From Clostridium moniliforme (GTDB lineage Bacteria; Bacillota; Clostridia; Clostridiales; Clostridiaceae): a stretch of DNA of 64,000 nt. Shown one piece after another: positions 26,196 through 35,710 of this stretch (position 1 is the stretch's first letter; every line of letters starts with the position of its first letter). Location of the stretch: the NCBI RefSeq assembly GCF_017873235.1, contig NZ_JAGGJZ010000002.1:124001-188000 (forward strand), given 5' to 3'. The position numbers and the translations under genes are program-made. The notes below the pieces were generated by a model. The model saw only the letters and a list, made by a program, of their open reading frames with translations, was not told the origin of the DNA and ran no database searches.

Positions 26196-26624
26196 ATGAA
26201 ATTAATGGTTATAAATGGTCCTAACTTAAACATGCTTGGTATAAGAGAAAAGAAAATTTATGGAGCTAAAAGTTTTAAAGAGGTTGAAGAATATATTAAA
26301 AATGAAGGGGAAAAGAGAAAAGTAGATATAACTCTTTTTCAAAGTAATATTGAAGGAGAAATAATAAATGCCATTCAAAGAGCTTATTTTGAAAATTTTG
26401 ATGGTATTATAATAAATCCAGGAGCTTATACTCACTATAGTTATGCAATTTATGATGCAATAAAAAGTGTAAGTATAGATACAGTAGAAGTACATTTATC
26501 AAATGTACAAAATAGGGATGAATTTAGAAAAAAATCAGTTACAGCAGCAGCATGTATTGGTCAGATTTCAGGTTTTGGTGAATTTGGATATGTACTTGCA
26601 ATGGAAGCATTATTAAATAGATAA
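26196..26624 (+). CDS. aroQ: Type II 3-dehydroquinate dehydratase
   Basis: A 142-aa dodecameric-type dehydroquinase (step three of the pathway). Signature segments: NGPNLNMLGIRE with the catalytic Tyr-containing loop nearby, NPGAYTHYSYAIYDA, and EVHLSNVQNRDEFRKKS. Type II enzymes need no Schiff-base lysine, and the fold differs from type I AroD. It lies six bases after aroK. Catalytic Asn, His and Arg are present by eye. Confidence 0.95.
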   Translation: MKLMVINGPNLNMLGIREKKIYGAKSFKEVEEYIKNEGEKRKVDITLFQSNIEGEIINAIQRAYFENFDGIIINPGAYTHYSYAIYDAIKSVSIDTVEVHLSNVQNRDEFRKKSVTAAACIGQISGFGEFGYVLAMEALLNR

Positions 26625-26694
26625 TATAATTTAGAAAAAGTTAGGATAGAAAGTATAGTAGGTGTTTCTAAGAAGTATTTTAGGAGGATATTTT

Positions 26695-27708
26695 ATGATA
26701 ATTGTTATGAATACAGATGCTAATTCAGATGATATAAATAAAGTTAGTAAATGTGTAGAAAAGTTAGGACTTAGAACAAACCTATCAAGAGGGGGATCAT
26801 ATTTAATAGTTGGAGTTATGGGAGATACTTCAATAATAGATCCAAATAAACTTTTAAGATTTGATGGGGTAGAAAAGGTTGTTAACGTACAAGAACCTTT
26901 TAAAAAGGCAAATAGATTATTTAAGCCAGAGGATACAATAGTTGATGTTCTTGGAAATAAAATTGGTGGAGGACACATTGGTGTTATGGCAGGTCCTTGT
27001 TCAGTTGAAAGTGAAGAACAAATTATTAGTATTGCAAAAAGTGTTAAGGAGTCTGGAGCAACTTTTTTAAGGGGTGGAGCATTTAAACCAAGAACATCAC
27101 CATATAGCTTTCAAGGTTTAGAACTTGATGGACTTAAACTTTTAAAAAAGGCAAAGGAAGTTACAGGACTTCCAATAGTTACAGAGCTTATGTCAACAGA
27201 CTACATTGATGATTTTGTTGAAAATGTTGATGTTATACAAATTGGAGCAAGAAATATGCAAAACTTTGATCTTTTAAAACAAGTTGGAAGAACAAAAACT
27301 CCAATACTTTTAAAAAGAGGTATAGCTGCAACTATTGAAGAATGGCTTATGGCAGCTGAATACATAATGGCTGGTGGAAATGATAATGTAATTCTTTGTG
27401 AAAGAGGAATTAGAACTTTTGAAACAGCTACAAGAAATACATTAGACTTAAGTGCTATTCCAGTTGTTAAAAGACTTAGTCATTTACCTGTTATAGTTGA
27501 TCCAAGTCATGCTACAGGATATTGGTATTTAGTTGAACCTTTAGCAAAGGCTGCAATAATGGCAGGTGCTGATGGGCTTATGATAGAAGTTCATAATGAT
27601 CCAGAAAATGCATTAAGTGATGGACAACAGTCAATAAAGCCTGAAAGCTTTAAAAGACTTATGAAAGAAGTAAAAAGAATAAGTGAGTTCGAAGGAAAAA
27701 TACTTTAA
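26695..27708 (+). CDS. aroF: DAHP synthase with N-terminal regulatory domain
   Basis: A 337-aa enzyme that catalyses the first committed step, PEP plus erythrose 4-phosphate to DAHP. Residues 1-70 form a ferredoxin-like/ACT-type domain as in Thermotoga DAHP synthase, where it mediates feedback inhibition. The barrel follows with AGPCSVESEEQI, GGAFKPRTSPYSFQG, QIGARNMQNF and DPSHATGYW. The ATG at 26695 has AGGAGG upstream; an in-frame ATG at 26662 would add 11 residues without a ribosome binding site. Last gene of the operon, followed by a strong terminator. Confidence 0.95.
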   Translation: MIIVMNTDANSDDINKVSKCVEKLGLRTNLSRGGSYLIVGVMGDTSIIDPNKLLRFDGVEKVVNVQEPFKKANRLFKPEDTIVDVLGNKIGGGHIGVMAGPCSVESEEQIISIAKSVKESGATFLRGGAFKPRTSPYSFQGLELDGLKLLKKAKEVTGLPIVTELMSTDYIDDFVENVDVIQIGARNMQNFDLLKQVGRTKTPILLKRGIAATIEEWLMAAEYIMAGGNDNVILCERGIRTFETATRNTLDLSAIPVVKRLSHLPVIVDPSHATGYWYLVEPLAKAAIMAGADGLMIEVHNDPENALSDGQQSIKPESFKRLMKEVKRISEFEGKIL

Positions 27709-27710
27709 TA

Positions 27711-27758
27711 AAAGAAGTTCTTTAAATGGCTATAAACATTTAAAGAACTTCTTTTTTA
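27711..27758 (+). terminator. Terminator of the aro operon
   Basis: A 17-bp stem AAGAAGTTCTTTAAATG/CATTTAAAGAACTTCTT and a TTTTTT tail. Confidence 0.9.
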
Positions 27759-27985
27759 TTAAAGGTAAATTTTAAAATTAATATATTATTTATAAATTGT
27801 TTAATATATTTATTATTAAAACTATATTAATTAATATTAATGTTATGTTAAATTTATTTAATTAAAAATTTTTTATGATAGACTTTACTTGAAATGAAAA
27901 AAAGATAATATAAAAATATTATTTTTTAAAATATTAAAAAAACTTTAGATTAGTTTATAAAATAAAAGGTTGGAGGGATAATGTT

Positions 27986-29587
27986 TTGGAAATTCTAGGT
28001 ATACTTTCAGGAGTTATAGGTGGATTAGGATTATTCCTTTATGGAATGAAGTTAATGGGAGATGGGCTTGAAAATGCAGCTGGTGAAAAATTAAAAGGAA
28101 TAGTTGAGAGATTTACAAGTAACAGGTTTATAGGTGTTTTAGTAGGTGCAATAGTTACTGCTATTATTCAAAGTTCAAGTGCAACGACTGTAATGGTAGT
28201 TAGTTTTGTAAATGCAGGAATTATGAATTTAGTTCAAGCAACTGGAGTAATAATGGGAGCTAATATTGGAACAACAATAACGGCTCAAATGGTATCGTTT
28301 AAATTAGAGAATGTGGCACCATTTGTAATTGGACTTGGTGTATTTATATTGTTTATTTCTAAAAATAATAAGAGAAAAGAAATTGCAAATATTTTATTAG
28401 GGTTTGGGATATTATTTTTAGGAATGGAACTAATGTCAAATTCTATGGCTCCTATTGCAAAATCTGAATTTTTTAAGGATTTTGTATTTTTAGTTGGAAA
28501 CAATGTATTTTTAGGTATATTAACAGGATTGGTTATGACTGCAATTGTGCAAAGTTCATCTGCTACAACTGGAATACTTATAGCTTTGTCAATGACAGGC
28601 TCTATAAATCTTTATGTTGCACTTCCAATAATATTAGGTTGTAATATAGGTACATGTGTAACTGCTTTACTTTCAGCAATAGGAGCTAATAGAACAGCAA
28701 AAAAAGCAGCTATTATTCATTTATTATTTAATATAATTGGAACAATTATCTTTATACCTTTTATTGGAATATTAATAAAAATAGTTCAATATATAAGTCC
28801 TAATGATATACCAAGACAAGTTGCAAATGCACATACTATATTTAATGTTACAGTAACTCTTATTTTATTACCTTTTGTTAGTGGATTAGTATTACTTGCA
28901 AATAAAATATTACCAGATAAGAAAAGTGTTGAATCTGGAAAAGAAGTATACTTAGATAAAAAATTATTAGATACACCAGTTATAGCAACAGTTCAAGCAC
29001 AGAAGGCAACTATTACTATGGCATATAAAGCAAAAACCAATTTTGAAAATGCAATGAAAGCATTTAATGAAAATAATGAAAAGTTAATACAAAAAGTAAT
29101 GGAAAATGAAAAGGATATAAATTCATTAGAGAGAGAAATTGCAGACTATTTAATTAGTTTGTCTGAAGAAACATTATCTGATGATTTAATAAATGATATA
29201 ACTTCAGCTTTCAATATAATAAATGATATTGAAAGAATAGGAGATCATGCTAAAAACATTTCTGAACTTGCATTGGAAAAGATATATGAAAAAATTAAAT
29301 ATGATGATGAGGATTTAAAAGAATTAAATATGATGTATAAAAGTGCATTAAATATTATGGAAATGGCAATAGATGCTTATAAAGATAATATTGTAAAGGA
29401 TAGAGAACTTTTAAATAGAATTGAAAATAATATAGATAACATGGAAAAACAATTAAGAAATAATCATATAAAAAGGCTTAGTACAGGGAAAACAACCAAT
29501 GCTTATGGAAGTGTAGTATTTTTAGATATAATAAGCAACTTAGAAAGAATAGGAGACCATTCAGTAAATATTGCAGAATCTGTTTAA
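27986..29587 (+). CDS. Na/Pi cotransporter family protein, copy 1
   Basis: A 533-aa NptA/PNaS-family protein. About 1-300 is the membrane part, with the two inverted-repeat signatures IIQSSSATTVMVVSF and IVQSSSATTGILIAL that mark sodium-phosphate symporters. About 330-533 is a PhoU-like cytoplasmic helical domain with repeated NLERIGDH-type motifs. TTG start, set by TGGAGGG eight bases upstream; the ATG at 27981 is out of frame. It shares high identity with the paralogue at 31.3 kb. Probable phosphate uptake or regulation. Confidence 0.9.
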   Translation: MEILGILSGVIGGLGLFLYGMKLMGDGLENAAGEKLKGIVERFTSNRFIGVLVGAIVTAIIQSSSATTVMVVSFVNAGIMNLVQATGVIMGANIGTTITAQMVSFKLENVAPFVIGLGVFILFISKNNKRKEIANILLGFGILFLGMELMSNSMAPIAKSEFFKDFVFLVGNNVFLGILTGLVMTAIVQSSSATTGILIALSMTGSINLYVALPIILGCNIGTCVTALLSAIGANRTAKKAAIIHLLFNIIGTIIFIPFIGILIKIVQYISPNDIPRQVANAHTIFNVTVTLILLPFVSGLVLLANKILPDKKSVESGKEVYLDKKLLDTPVIATVQAQKATITMAYKAKTNFENAMKAFNENNEKLIQKVMENEKDINSLEREIADYLISLSEETLSDDLINDITSAFNIINDIERIGDHAKNISELALEKIYEKIKYDDEDLKELNMMYKSALNIMEMAIDAYKDNIVKDRELLNRIENNIDNMEKQLRNNHIKRLSTGKTTNAYGSVVFLDIISNLERIGDHSVNIAESV

Positions 29588-29726
29588 ATTTTAAATTGTT
29601 TAAATAAATATTTTTAAAAATAATACATAGATTAAAGAAATATGATAAAATAGTTTATTAATTAACAATTATTATTTATAATATATTACAATACAATTAT
29701 TCAAAATTTAAAGGAGGGAATATATT

Positions 29727-30470
29727 ATGATTAATATGAAAGAAGTAGAAATATTTAATAAAGTAAAAGAAAATGATGTAGTTACATCTTTTTATATGAG
29801 ACCTAAAAGTGGTGAAAAATTAAAGAAGAATATGCCAGGACAATTTATATCAGTAAATCCAATTAAAGAAGGAGAAAATAAAGGAGCTATAAGGCAATAT
29901 AGTTTATCAATGAAACCAGGTTTAGATTTCTATAGAATTAGTGTTAAAAGAGAAGAACACGGATTAGTATCTAGATATATGCATGATGAAGTAAAAATAG
30001 GAGATACAATATTTATAACTGATCCACTTGGAAAATTCACATTAAAAGATAGCAATAAACCATTAGTTTTAATAAGTGGAGGTATTGGAGTAACTCCAAC
30101 TATGTCTATGTTATATAAGGCTTTAGAAGATAAAAGAGATGTTACATTTGTTCAAGCAGTTCTAAATTCAACTCAACATACTTTTAAAAATGAACTTAAA
30201 GAATTAAAGAAAAATAATAAATATATGAAAACAGGAGTATTCTATCAATCTCCATTAGAAGCAGACATATTAGGTGAAGATTATGATGAAGTCGGATTCA
30301 TTACTAAAGAATGGATTGAAGAAAATTTACCTAAAGATGGAGACTTTTATTTCTGTGGACCTTTAGGATTTATGAAGCATATATATGATACTTTAAAGGA
30401 AATGGGAATAAGCAATGATTCAATACATTATGAAATGTTTGGACCTTCAAAAGATTTATCAAAATTATAA
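29727..30470 (+). CDS. Stand-alone FAD/NAD(P)H oxidoreductase (flavohemoglobin reductase-like)
   Basis: A 247-aa two-domain reductase: an FAD-binding barrel (about 1-100 with RQYSLSMKP as the FAD motif RxYS) and an NAD(P)-binding domain (LISGGIGVTPTMSML at about 115-130, YFCGPLGFMKHI at about 210). It resembles the C-terminal reductase half of Hmp-type flavohemoglobins, but no globin domain or [2Fe-2S] Cys cluster is present. GGAGGG lies eight bases before ATG. It probably supplies electrons to an unidentified partner. Located between two Na/Pi transporter genes. Confidence 0.85.
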   Translation: MINMKEVEIFNKVKENDVVTSFYMRPKSGEKLKKNMPGQFISVNPIKEGENKGAIRQYSLSMKPGLDFYRISVKREEHGLVSRYMHDEVKIGDTIFITDPLGKFTLKDSNKPLVLISGGIGVTPTMSMLYKALEDKRDVTFVQAVLNSTQHTFKNELKELKKNNKYMKTGVFYQSPLEADILGEDYDEVGFITKEWIEENLPKDGDFYFCGPLGFMKHIYDTLKEMGISNDSIHYEMFGPSKDLSKL

Positions 30471-30502
30471 TGGTAGAATATAATATATTAGATATAAAAA
30501 TT

Positions 30503-30542
30503 ATGGCTGGACTTAGTATAAACTTTGCCCAGCCATTTTTTT
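30503..30542 (+). terminator. Intrinsic terminator
   Basis: Stem ATGGCTGG/CCAGCCAT with an 18-base loop and seven T residues, reaching the end of the convergent CYTH gene. Confidence 0.8.
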
Positions 30543-31089
30543 ATTTATGATTTTTATTATATTCATCAATTAATTCATAAATAGTTTTTGAAGTTGTATC
30601 TTTTATAGTATATCCAAGTAAAGATAAAATTTTATTTAAAGACTCTAAAGAAGAGGTTTCAATTTCAATATAAGGGAATGGACAAAAGTCCTTATCATTT
30701 ATATCAATTTCTACTAAGCCATCTAAAACTTTATAACTTTCTCTATATTTTTTTATAGATTGATGAAGTACAAGACCTAAAGATTTAAATATTCCTTCAG
30801 CCATAGTTTTATTATCTACTATAACTTCATTCTCTTCCATTTCTTTAAACTCACCTTGAGATAGCATTTTTTTTGTTGTCATAAATATTATTTCTTTATT
30901 ATTGATAAGATCATTAACTGTTCTAATTCTTGCATATCCTTTTGCTTTTAAAAGTCTTCCATCTTCAAAATCATATATATCATTTATTTGATTTTCAGAC
31001 TTTACTTTTTCTGCTTTTAAATTAACTAATTTTTCTCTAATTTTATCTACATCTATATTTATAATTCTAGTTTCTAATTCTTTTCCCAT
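30541..31089 (-). CDS. CYTH-domain phosphohydrolase/cyclase-like protein
   Basis: A 182-aa CYTH fold (class IV adenylate cyclase/thiamine triphosphatase superfamily), which binds triphosphates and polyphosphate in an antiparallel tunnel. The N-terminal ExExK signature reads ELETR, with Lys replaced by Arg. Further tunnel charges are visible in GYARIRT, FMTTKK, KKYRESYK and VEIDIND. AGGAGGTTTG lies upstream of ATG. Convergent with the oxidoreductase. Catalytic role (cyclase, tripolyphosphatase or other) not decidable. Confidence 0.82.
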   Translation of the reverse strand: MGKELETRIINIDVDKIREKLVNLKAEKVKSENQINDIYDFEDGRLLKAKGYARIRTVNDLINNKEIIFMTTKKMLSQGEFKEMEENEVIVDNKTMAEGIFKSLGLVLHQSIKKYRESYKVLDGLVEIDINDKDFCPFPYIEIETSSLESLNKILSLLGYTIKDTTSKTIYELIDEYNKNHK

Positions 31090-31312
31090 TATTCAAACCT
31101 CCTAAATAGATTTTATAATTTTATTTAAAATAATAGTCTTATTTTAATATTATATCAAATGAATACAAACTTAAATTAAAGCAAATAATTAAATATTATA
31201 ATATATAAATGTAAATAAATATTTAATAATTATATAATACTATTAACTTTATGAACAATAGTAGATAAAATTAGATGTGCATCAAAAGAAAAAGAGTTGG
31301 AGGAAAATATAA

Positions 31313-32917
31313 TTGAATATATTAGGAATAATTTCAGGTCTAGTTGGAGGATTAGGTTTATTTCTTTATGGTATGAAGCTAATGGGAGATGGCCTTGAAA
31401 ATGCAGCAGGTGAAAAACTAAAGTCTATAGTTGAGAAATTTACAAGCAATAGATTTGTTGGAGTTGCAGTAGGAGCATTAGTTACGGCAATTATTCAAAG
31501 TTCAAGTGCTACAACTGTAATGGTTGTAAGCTTTGTTAATGCAGGAATTATGAATTTAATTCAAGCAACAGGAGTAATAATGGGGGCTAATGTTGGTACA
31601 ACAATAACAGCTCAAATGGTTTCGCTTGATTTAGAAAGTATAGCTCCATTTATAATTGGAGTTGGGGTATTTATTTCTCTTGTAGCCAAGAGCAAAAAGA
31701 GAAGAGATATTGCAAATATTTTATTAGGATTTGGTTTATTATTTTTAGGAATGGGGTTAATGTCAGGTTCTATGAAGCCAGTTGCAGAATCAGATATGTT
31801 TAAGGATTTTGTATTTTTAGTTGGAAATAATATGTTTTTAGGACTTATAACTGGATTAGTTATGACAGCAGTAGTACAAAGTTCATCAGCAACAACAGGA
31901 ATTCTTATAGCCCTTGCAACAACAGGTGCAATAGATCTTTATGTTGCCATTCCAATAATTTTAGGATGTAACATAGGAACTTGTGTAACTGCATTACTTT
32001 CAGCAGTAGGAACAAATAAAACAGCAAAAAAAGCAGCAATTATACATTTATTATTTAATATTATAGGAACTATTATTTTCTTACCATTTATAGGTTGGCT
32101 AATTGAAATTGTTCAAGTAATAAGTTCAGGAAATGTTGTAAGACAAATAGCAAATGCTCATACAATATTTAATATTATAGTTACTATTATTTTAATACCT
32201 TTTGCAAATGTATTAGTTTTTATTGCAGATAAAATACTTCCAGGGGAAGATAATATTGAAAAAAATGGAGTGCTATACTTAGATGAAAAATTACTTGAAA
32301 CACCAGTAATAGCTGCAATACAGGCAGAAAAAGAAACTGTAAGAATGGCATATAAAGCTAAAGAAAATTTTGAACTTGCTATGAATGCTTTTATTGAAGG
32401 AAATGAAGGGCTATCTGATAAAGTTATAAAAAACGAAAGAATTATAAATACATTAGAGAGAGAAATTGCAGATTATTTAGTTAAATTATCTGAAGCTCAA
32501 TTATCAGATGATATAACAAAAGATGTTACATCAGCTTTTAATATAATAAATGATATAGAAAGAATTGGAGATCATGCAAAAAATATATCAGATCTTGCAA
32601 GAGAAAAGATATATGAAAAAGTTAAATATGATGAAGAAGATGTACATGATTTAAAGGTTATGTATAATAATACTCTAGAAGCTATTGAAATGGCTATAAA
32701 AGCTTATGAAAATAGAAGTATTAAAAATTCAGGTCTTCTTAAAGAATTAGAAAATGCTATTGATGTAATGGAAAAAGAGTTAAGAAGTAGTCATATAAAA
32801 AGACTTAGCAACGGAAGAACAACTGCTTATGGAAGTGTAATCTTTTTAGATATAATAAGTAATCTAGAAAGAATAGGAGATCATGCAGTAAATATAGCAG
32901 GTTCAGTAGAAGGGTAA
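31313..32917 (+). CDS. Na/Pi cotransporter family protein, copy 2
   Basis: A 534-aa paralogue of the protein at 28.0 kb with the same layout: membrane domain with two QSSSATT signatures, then a C-terminal PhoU-like helical domain ending in ISNLERIGDHAVNIA. TTG start with TTGGAGGA upstream, the same start style as copy 1. Differences concentrate in loop and helix regions, so the pair is an old duplication rather than a recent one. It ends at its own terminator. Probably phosphate transport; division of labour with copy 1 unknown. Confidence 0.9.
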   Translation: MNILGIISGLVGGLGLFLYGMKLMGDGLENAAGEKLKSIVEKFTSNRFVGVAVGALVTAIIQSSSATTVMVVSFVNAGIMNLIQATGVIMGANVGTTITAQMVSLDLESIAPFIIGVGVFISLVAKSKKRRDIANILLGFGLLFLGMGLMSGSMKPVAESDMFKDFVFLVGNNMFLGLITGLVMTAVVQSSSATTGILIALATTGAIDLYVAIPIILGCNIGTCVTALLSAVGTNKTAKKAAIIHLLFNIIGTIIFLPFIGWLIEIVQVISSGNVVRQIANAHTIFNIIVTIILIPFANVLVFIADKILPGEDNIEKNGVLYLDEKLLETPVIAAIQAEKETVRMAYKAKENFELAMNAFIEGNEGLSDKVIKNERIINTLEREIADYLVKLSEAQLSDDITKDVTSAFNIINDIERIGDHAKNISDLAREKIYEKVKYDEEDVHDLKVMYNNTLEAIEMAIKAYENRSIKNSGLLKELENAIDVMEKELRSSHIKRLSNGRTTAYGSVIFLDIISNLERIGDHAVNIAGSVEG

Positions 32918-32953
32918 GTTTAGAATAACAAAAATAGTATATTAAAAATAATT

Positions 32954-32991
32954 AAGAGGTTATCAAAATATTTTTTGTAACCTCTTTTTAT
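32954..32991 (+). terminator. Intrinsic terminator
   Basis: Stem AAGAGGTTATCAAAA against TTTTTTGTAACCTCTT, then a T-rich tail. Confidence 0.75.
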
Positions 32992-32996
32992 AATAT

Positions 32997-33149
32997 TTAT
33001 TTATTAGTATTATCTTTTTTTAGTCCACATGGTACCCAAGGATAATCTGGATGTGATGGATCACAAGGATCTGTTGGATCAACTTTTTTATCTTCCTCTA
33101 AAATTTGATCGTAAAAATCGTCTTTAGTCACTTTATCTTTATCTTTCAT
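32997..33149 (-). CDS. 50-aa acidic small protein with two cysteines
   Basis: Encodes a hydrophilic peptide that starts MKDKDKVTKDDFYDQ and contains a Pro/Asp-rich stretch (DPTDPCDPSHPDYPWVPCG). The two Cys could form a disulfide or bind a metal with His. GGAGATG lies seven bases upstream of ATG. No family recognised. It is convergent with the Na/Pi transporter and is followed on the same strand by the tiny membrane-protein gene upstream at 33264-33389, separated by 114 bp. Confidence 0.55.
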   Translation of the reverse strand: MKDKDKVTKDDFYDQILEEDKKVDPTDPCDPSHPDYPWVPCGLKKDNTNK

Positions 33150-33263
33150 TTAAGCATCTCCAATCTTTAAAAATTTCAATATTTTTCTATTAAGTATATT
33201 TTATATCTAATAATAACAATTATCAATAGAAAGTTTTTGTTTATAAGAAAATTTTTATTAAAA

Positions 33264-33389
33264 TCATTTAAGTCGTCTTCCTTTAACTATTTTATAAAGT
33301 ATAAATACGCTTATAAATGAAATAACTAAAAATAACATTAGATTACTTTTATCATAAAAATTAATAGAACAAGTAGAAATTTTATCCAT
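33264..33389 (-). CDS. 41-aa single-pass membrane protein
   Basis: Starts MDKISTCSINFYDKSN and has one hydrophobic helix (LMLFLVISFISVFILYKI) followed by a basic KGRRLK tail, so it is probably inserted with its C-terminus in the cytoplasm. GGAGGAT lies six bases before ATG. Too short for automatic gene finders. The role is unknown; type I toxins and small regulatory membrane peptides have this shape, but no antisense RNA is evident. Confidence 0.5.
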   Translation of the reverse strand: MDKISTCSINFYDKSNLMLFLVISFISVFILYKIVKGRRLK

Positions 33390-33535
33390 AAATATCCTCC
33401 TATAATTTTCATATTAATATTGACTTTAGTTTTATAATTTTTAACTAAAATCATAATTAATAAAATATATTAATTTTATTAATTAATATGTTATAGAAAA
33501 TATTAATTAAAAGAGGATTTTATTAATATTAGTGA

Positions 33536-34046
33536 TTAGTATATTTCATTTTCTGATGAAGCTTTAATATAATTTTTATTTTCTTTTAATTTTTCATATT
33601 TAGAATTTCCATCAAATATATAATCTCCAAGTATAAGCCTTAAAGTTTTATAGGAAGTTTTGTGTAACTTTCTAATATATAATTGATTATTATTTGTATC
33701 ATAGAAGTAGTTACTAAATATTAACTATAACTTTTAAATATTATCCAATCATCAGAAGATTGTATGTTAGATGGATCTATAATTATATCTTTAGTATCTC
33801 CTAAGTTTTCAAAATTATATTTTTTTCTTTTTTAGTTTGTTTGTTATATGTAATTAAGTTAAAAAATTTAATTCTATAATCACCTGTTTCTTTAAGATTT
33901 TTATGATTAAGAGCATAATAGTAATTAGAATTATGATTAACAAAAAGTATAGAATCAAAATTTTTATATGTATAACGATAAAAAATAGAAATAATAACAA
34001 CTGCTACTATTATCGAATAAACAATAATAACTTTTTTTACTTTCAT
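33536..34046 (-). pseudogene. Decayed gene for a membrane-anchored repeat protein
   Basis: The intact first part (33801-34046) encodes an N-terminal transmembrane anchor and a Tyr/Asn-rich domain, ending at a TAG. A one-base shift at the poly-A tract near 33820 restores reading through NFENLGDTKDIIIDPSN to a stop at about 33723. A third frame then continues through FSNYFYDTNNNQLYIRKL to a stop at 33536. The YxxNNNQLYI phrase resembles DUF5050/propeller-type repeats. At least two disablements are visible. Low-complexity A tracts at the breakpoints suggest slippage. Confidence 0.65.
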
Positions 34047-34232
34047 ATTTTAAAATCCCCTTAAATTCATTATAAAATTTTAAATTAATTAAATAGAAAT
34101 AGGTTTATAAATATTATAGCAAAATTTACCAAATAATAAAACTAATTGAAAACAATCTTGCCAGATGAATTATATTTCATATATGATACAATATAAAATG
34201 TTAATGATTTTTAGTTGGAGGAAATTTAAAAA

Positions 34233-35270
34233 ATGGAATATATAAATGATATTAATATAAATGAGGCTATTATACATATTTTAGATAGCAATGGGGGAGA
34301 GCCAGTTTTAAATGAATATTTTTTAGATTTAAATGAGGATATATATAAATTTGTTTTTAAGCATATAGAAAAGTGTTTTAAGGATGAAGAATTAAAATAT
34401 GCTAAGTTTAATGAAGGAAGAAGTATTGTAAAGGAAGTAACACAAGATTATTTAAATGGTGTAGATAGTGATTTAATTAATCTTTCAAAGGAACTTGCAA
34501 GACAGATGTTTGCAATAATGAATGGGAATGTTAATATTCCTTCTTGTGACCTTATAGTTGCATCTATAACAACAGATCAAGGACCTATGATTGCTATTTT
34601 AAAAATGGATTATATAAAAAATTTTACTCATCATGTTGAGTTTTTAGATAATAAAATTGGAATTGGAATTGTACCACAATCAGCAGGACTTCCTGGTAGT
34701 TCTCAAAAGATTCAAAAGGCAGCTTTTATAAAACCAATAAGAGAAGACGAAAATTATAATTTGATGGTTTTAGATAAACAAAGGAAAAGCAAAAATGAAG
34801 ATGAGTATGGAGCAAATTATTTTATAAATAATTTTTTAGGATGTACTATAATTGCAAATGAAAGGGATATGACAAAAACTTTCTTAAAGGCTACTGAAGC
34901 TTGGACAAGAGAAAATTTTCCAGAGGATGCAGATCAGGCTGAAAAGGTTAGAAGTAAAGTTAAAAATAAACTTAAAAATGAGGAAGTTATTAATATAGAT
35001 GAATTTTCAGAAGAATTATTTAAGGATCAAGAAATTAAAAAAGAAAATTTTAATACTTTTGTAAAGTCCCAAGGCTTAGATGAAGTTTCCGTAGATAAAA
35101 CTTGGGTAGAGAAGAAACTAAAAAGAGTTAGATTAAAGATAGATAAAGAAATAGATCTTTATATAGATGAAGAAGCTTATAATGATTCAAGTAAATTTGA
35201 AATTGTAAGAAATGGTGATGGAAGTATAAACATGGTAATTAAACATGTTAAAAATTATATAGAAAAATAA
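34233..35270 (+). CDS. NdpA/YejK-family nucleoid-associated protein
   Basis: A 345-aa protein matching the 37-kDa nucleoid-associated family (PF04245): MEYINDININEAIIHILD at the N-terminus, central CDLIVASITTDQGPMIAILKMDY and FTHHVEF, and an acidic-basic C-terminal third. Family members bind DNA or associate with the nucleoid, and in Firmicutes they are common single genes with unknown physiological role. GGAGG lies upstream of ATG. No operon partners. Length is normal. Confidence 0.85.
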   Translation: MEYINDININEAIIHILDSNGGEPVLNEYFLDLNEDIYKFVFKHIEKCFKDEELKYAKFNEGRSIVKEVTQDYLNGVDSDLINLSKELARQMFAIMNGNVNIPSCDLIVASITTDQGPMIAILKMDYIKNFTHHVEFLDNKIGIGIVPQSAGLPGSSQKIQKAAFIKPIREDENYNLMVLDKQRKSKNEDEYGANYFINNFLGCTIIANERDMTKTFLKATEAWTRENFPEDADQAEKVRSKVKNKLKNEEVINIDEFSEELFKDQEIKKENFNTFVKSQGLDEVSVDKTWVEKKLKRVRLKIDKEIDLYIDEEAYNDSSKFEIVRNGDGSINMVIKHVKNYIEK

Positions 35271-35384
35271 GGTTAAATATTAGGTGTAGCTATAAAAATA
35301 TACTTATGATGTAAAATTAAGAATTAAAAATAAAAATTTACAAATAATAATAGGGTATATTAATAAAAAAGGAGTTGTATATTT

Positions 35385-35699
35385 ATGGCTACATTAAGAT
35401 GTCAAGTTAGAGAATGTATTCACAATAAAGATAGTTATTGTTGTAATGAATCAATAGCTGTTAGTGGAAGAGAAGCAATGTCTTCATCACAAACAATGTG
35501 TAAGGATTTCGAAGAAATGAGTTATTCTATTATGAGTATGGAACAAAGACCTAATCCTAATATGGAAATAGAATGTAATGCAAAAAATTGTATGTATAAT
35601 GATAGACAAAGATGTATAGCAAATTATGTTGATATATCTGGTGATAATTGTAAAGATGAAAGTGATACTAAATGTGAAACTTTTGTAGAAAAATATTAA
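35385..35699 (+). CDS. Tandem DUF1540 cysteine-rich protein
   Basis: A 104-aa protein made of two DUF1540 units, each with the pattern CxxxxCxxNxxxxC...C (RCQVRECIHNKDSYCC at the start, ECNAKNCMYNDRQRC at about 65). The cysteines probably bind a metal or form disulfides. DUF1540 proteins are frequent in clostridia and are often sporulation-associated. GGAG lies before ATG. Ends at a terminator. Confidence 0.85.
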   Translation: MATLRCQVRECIHNKDSYCCNESIAVSGREAMSSSQTMCKDFEEMSYSIMSMEQRPNPNMEIECNAKNCMYNDRQRCIANYVDISGDNCKDESDTKCETFVEKY

Positions 35700-35710
35700 A
35701 TATAAAAATA

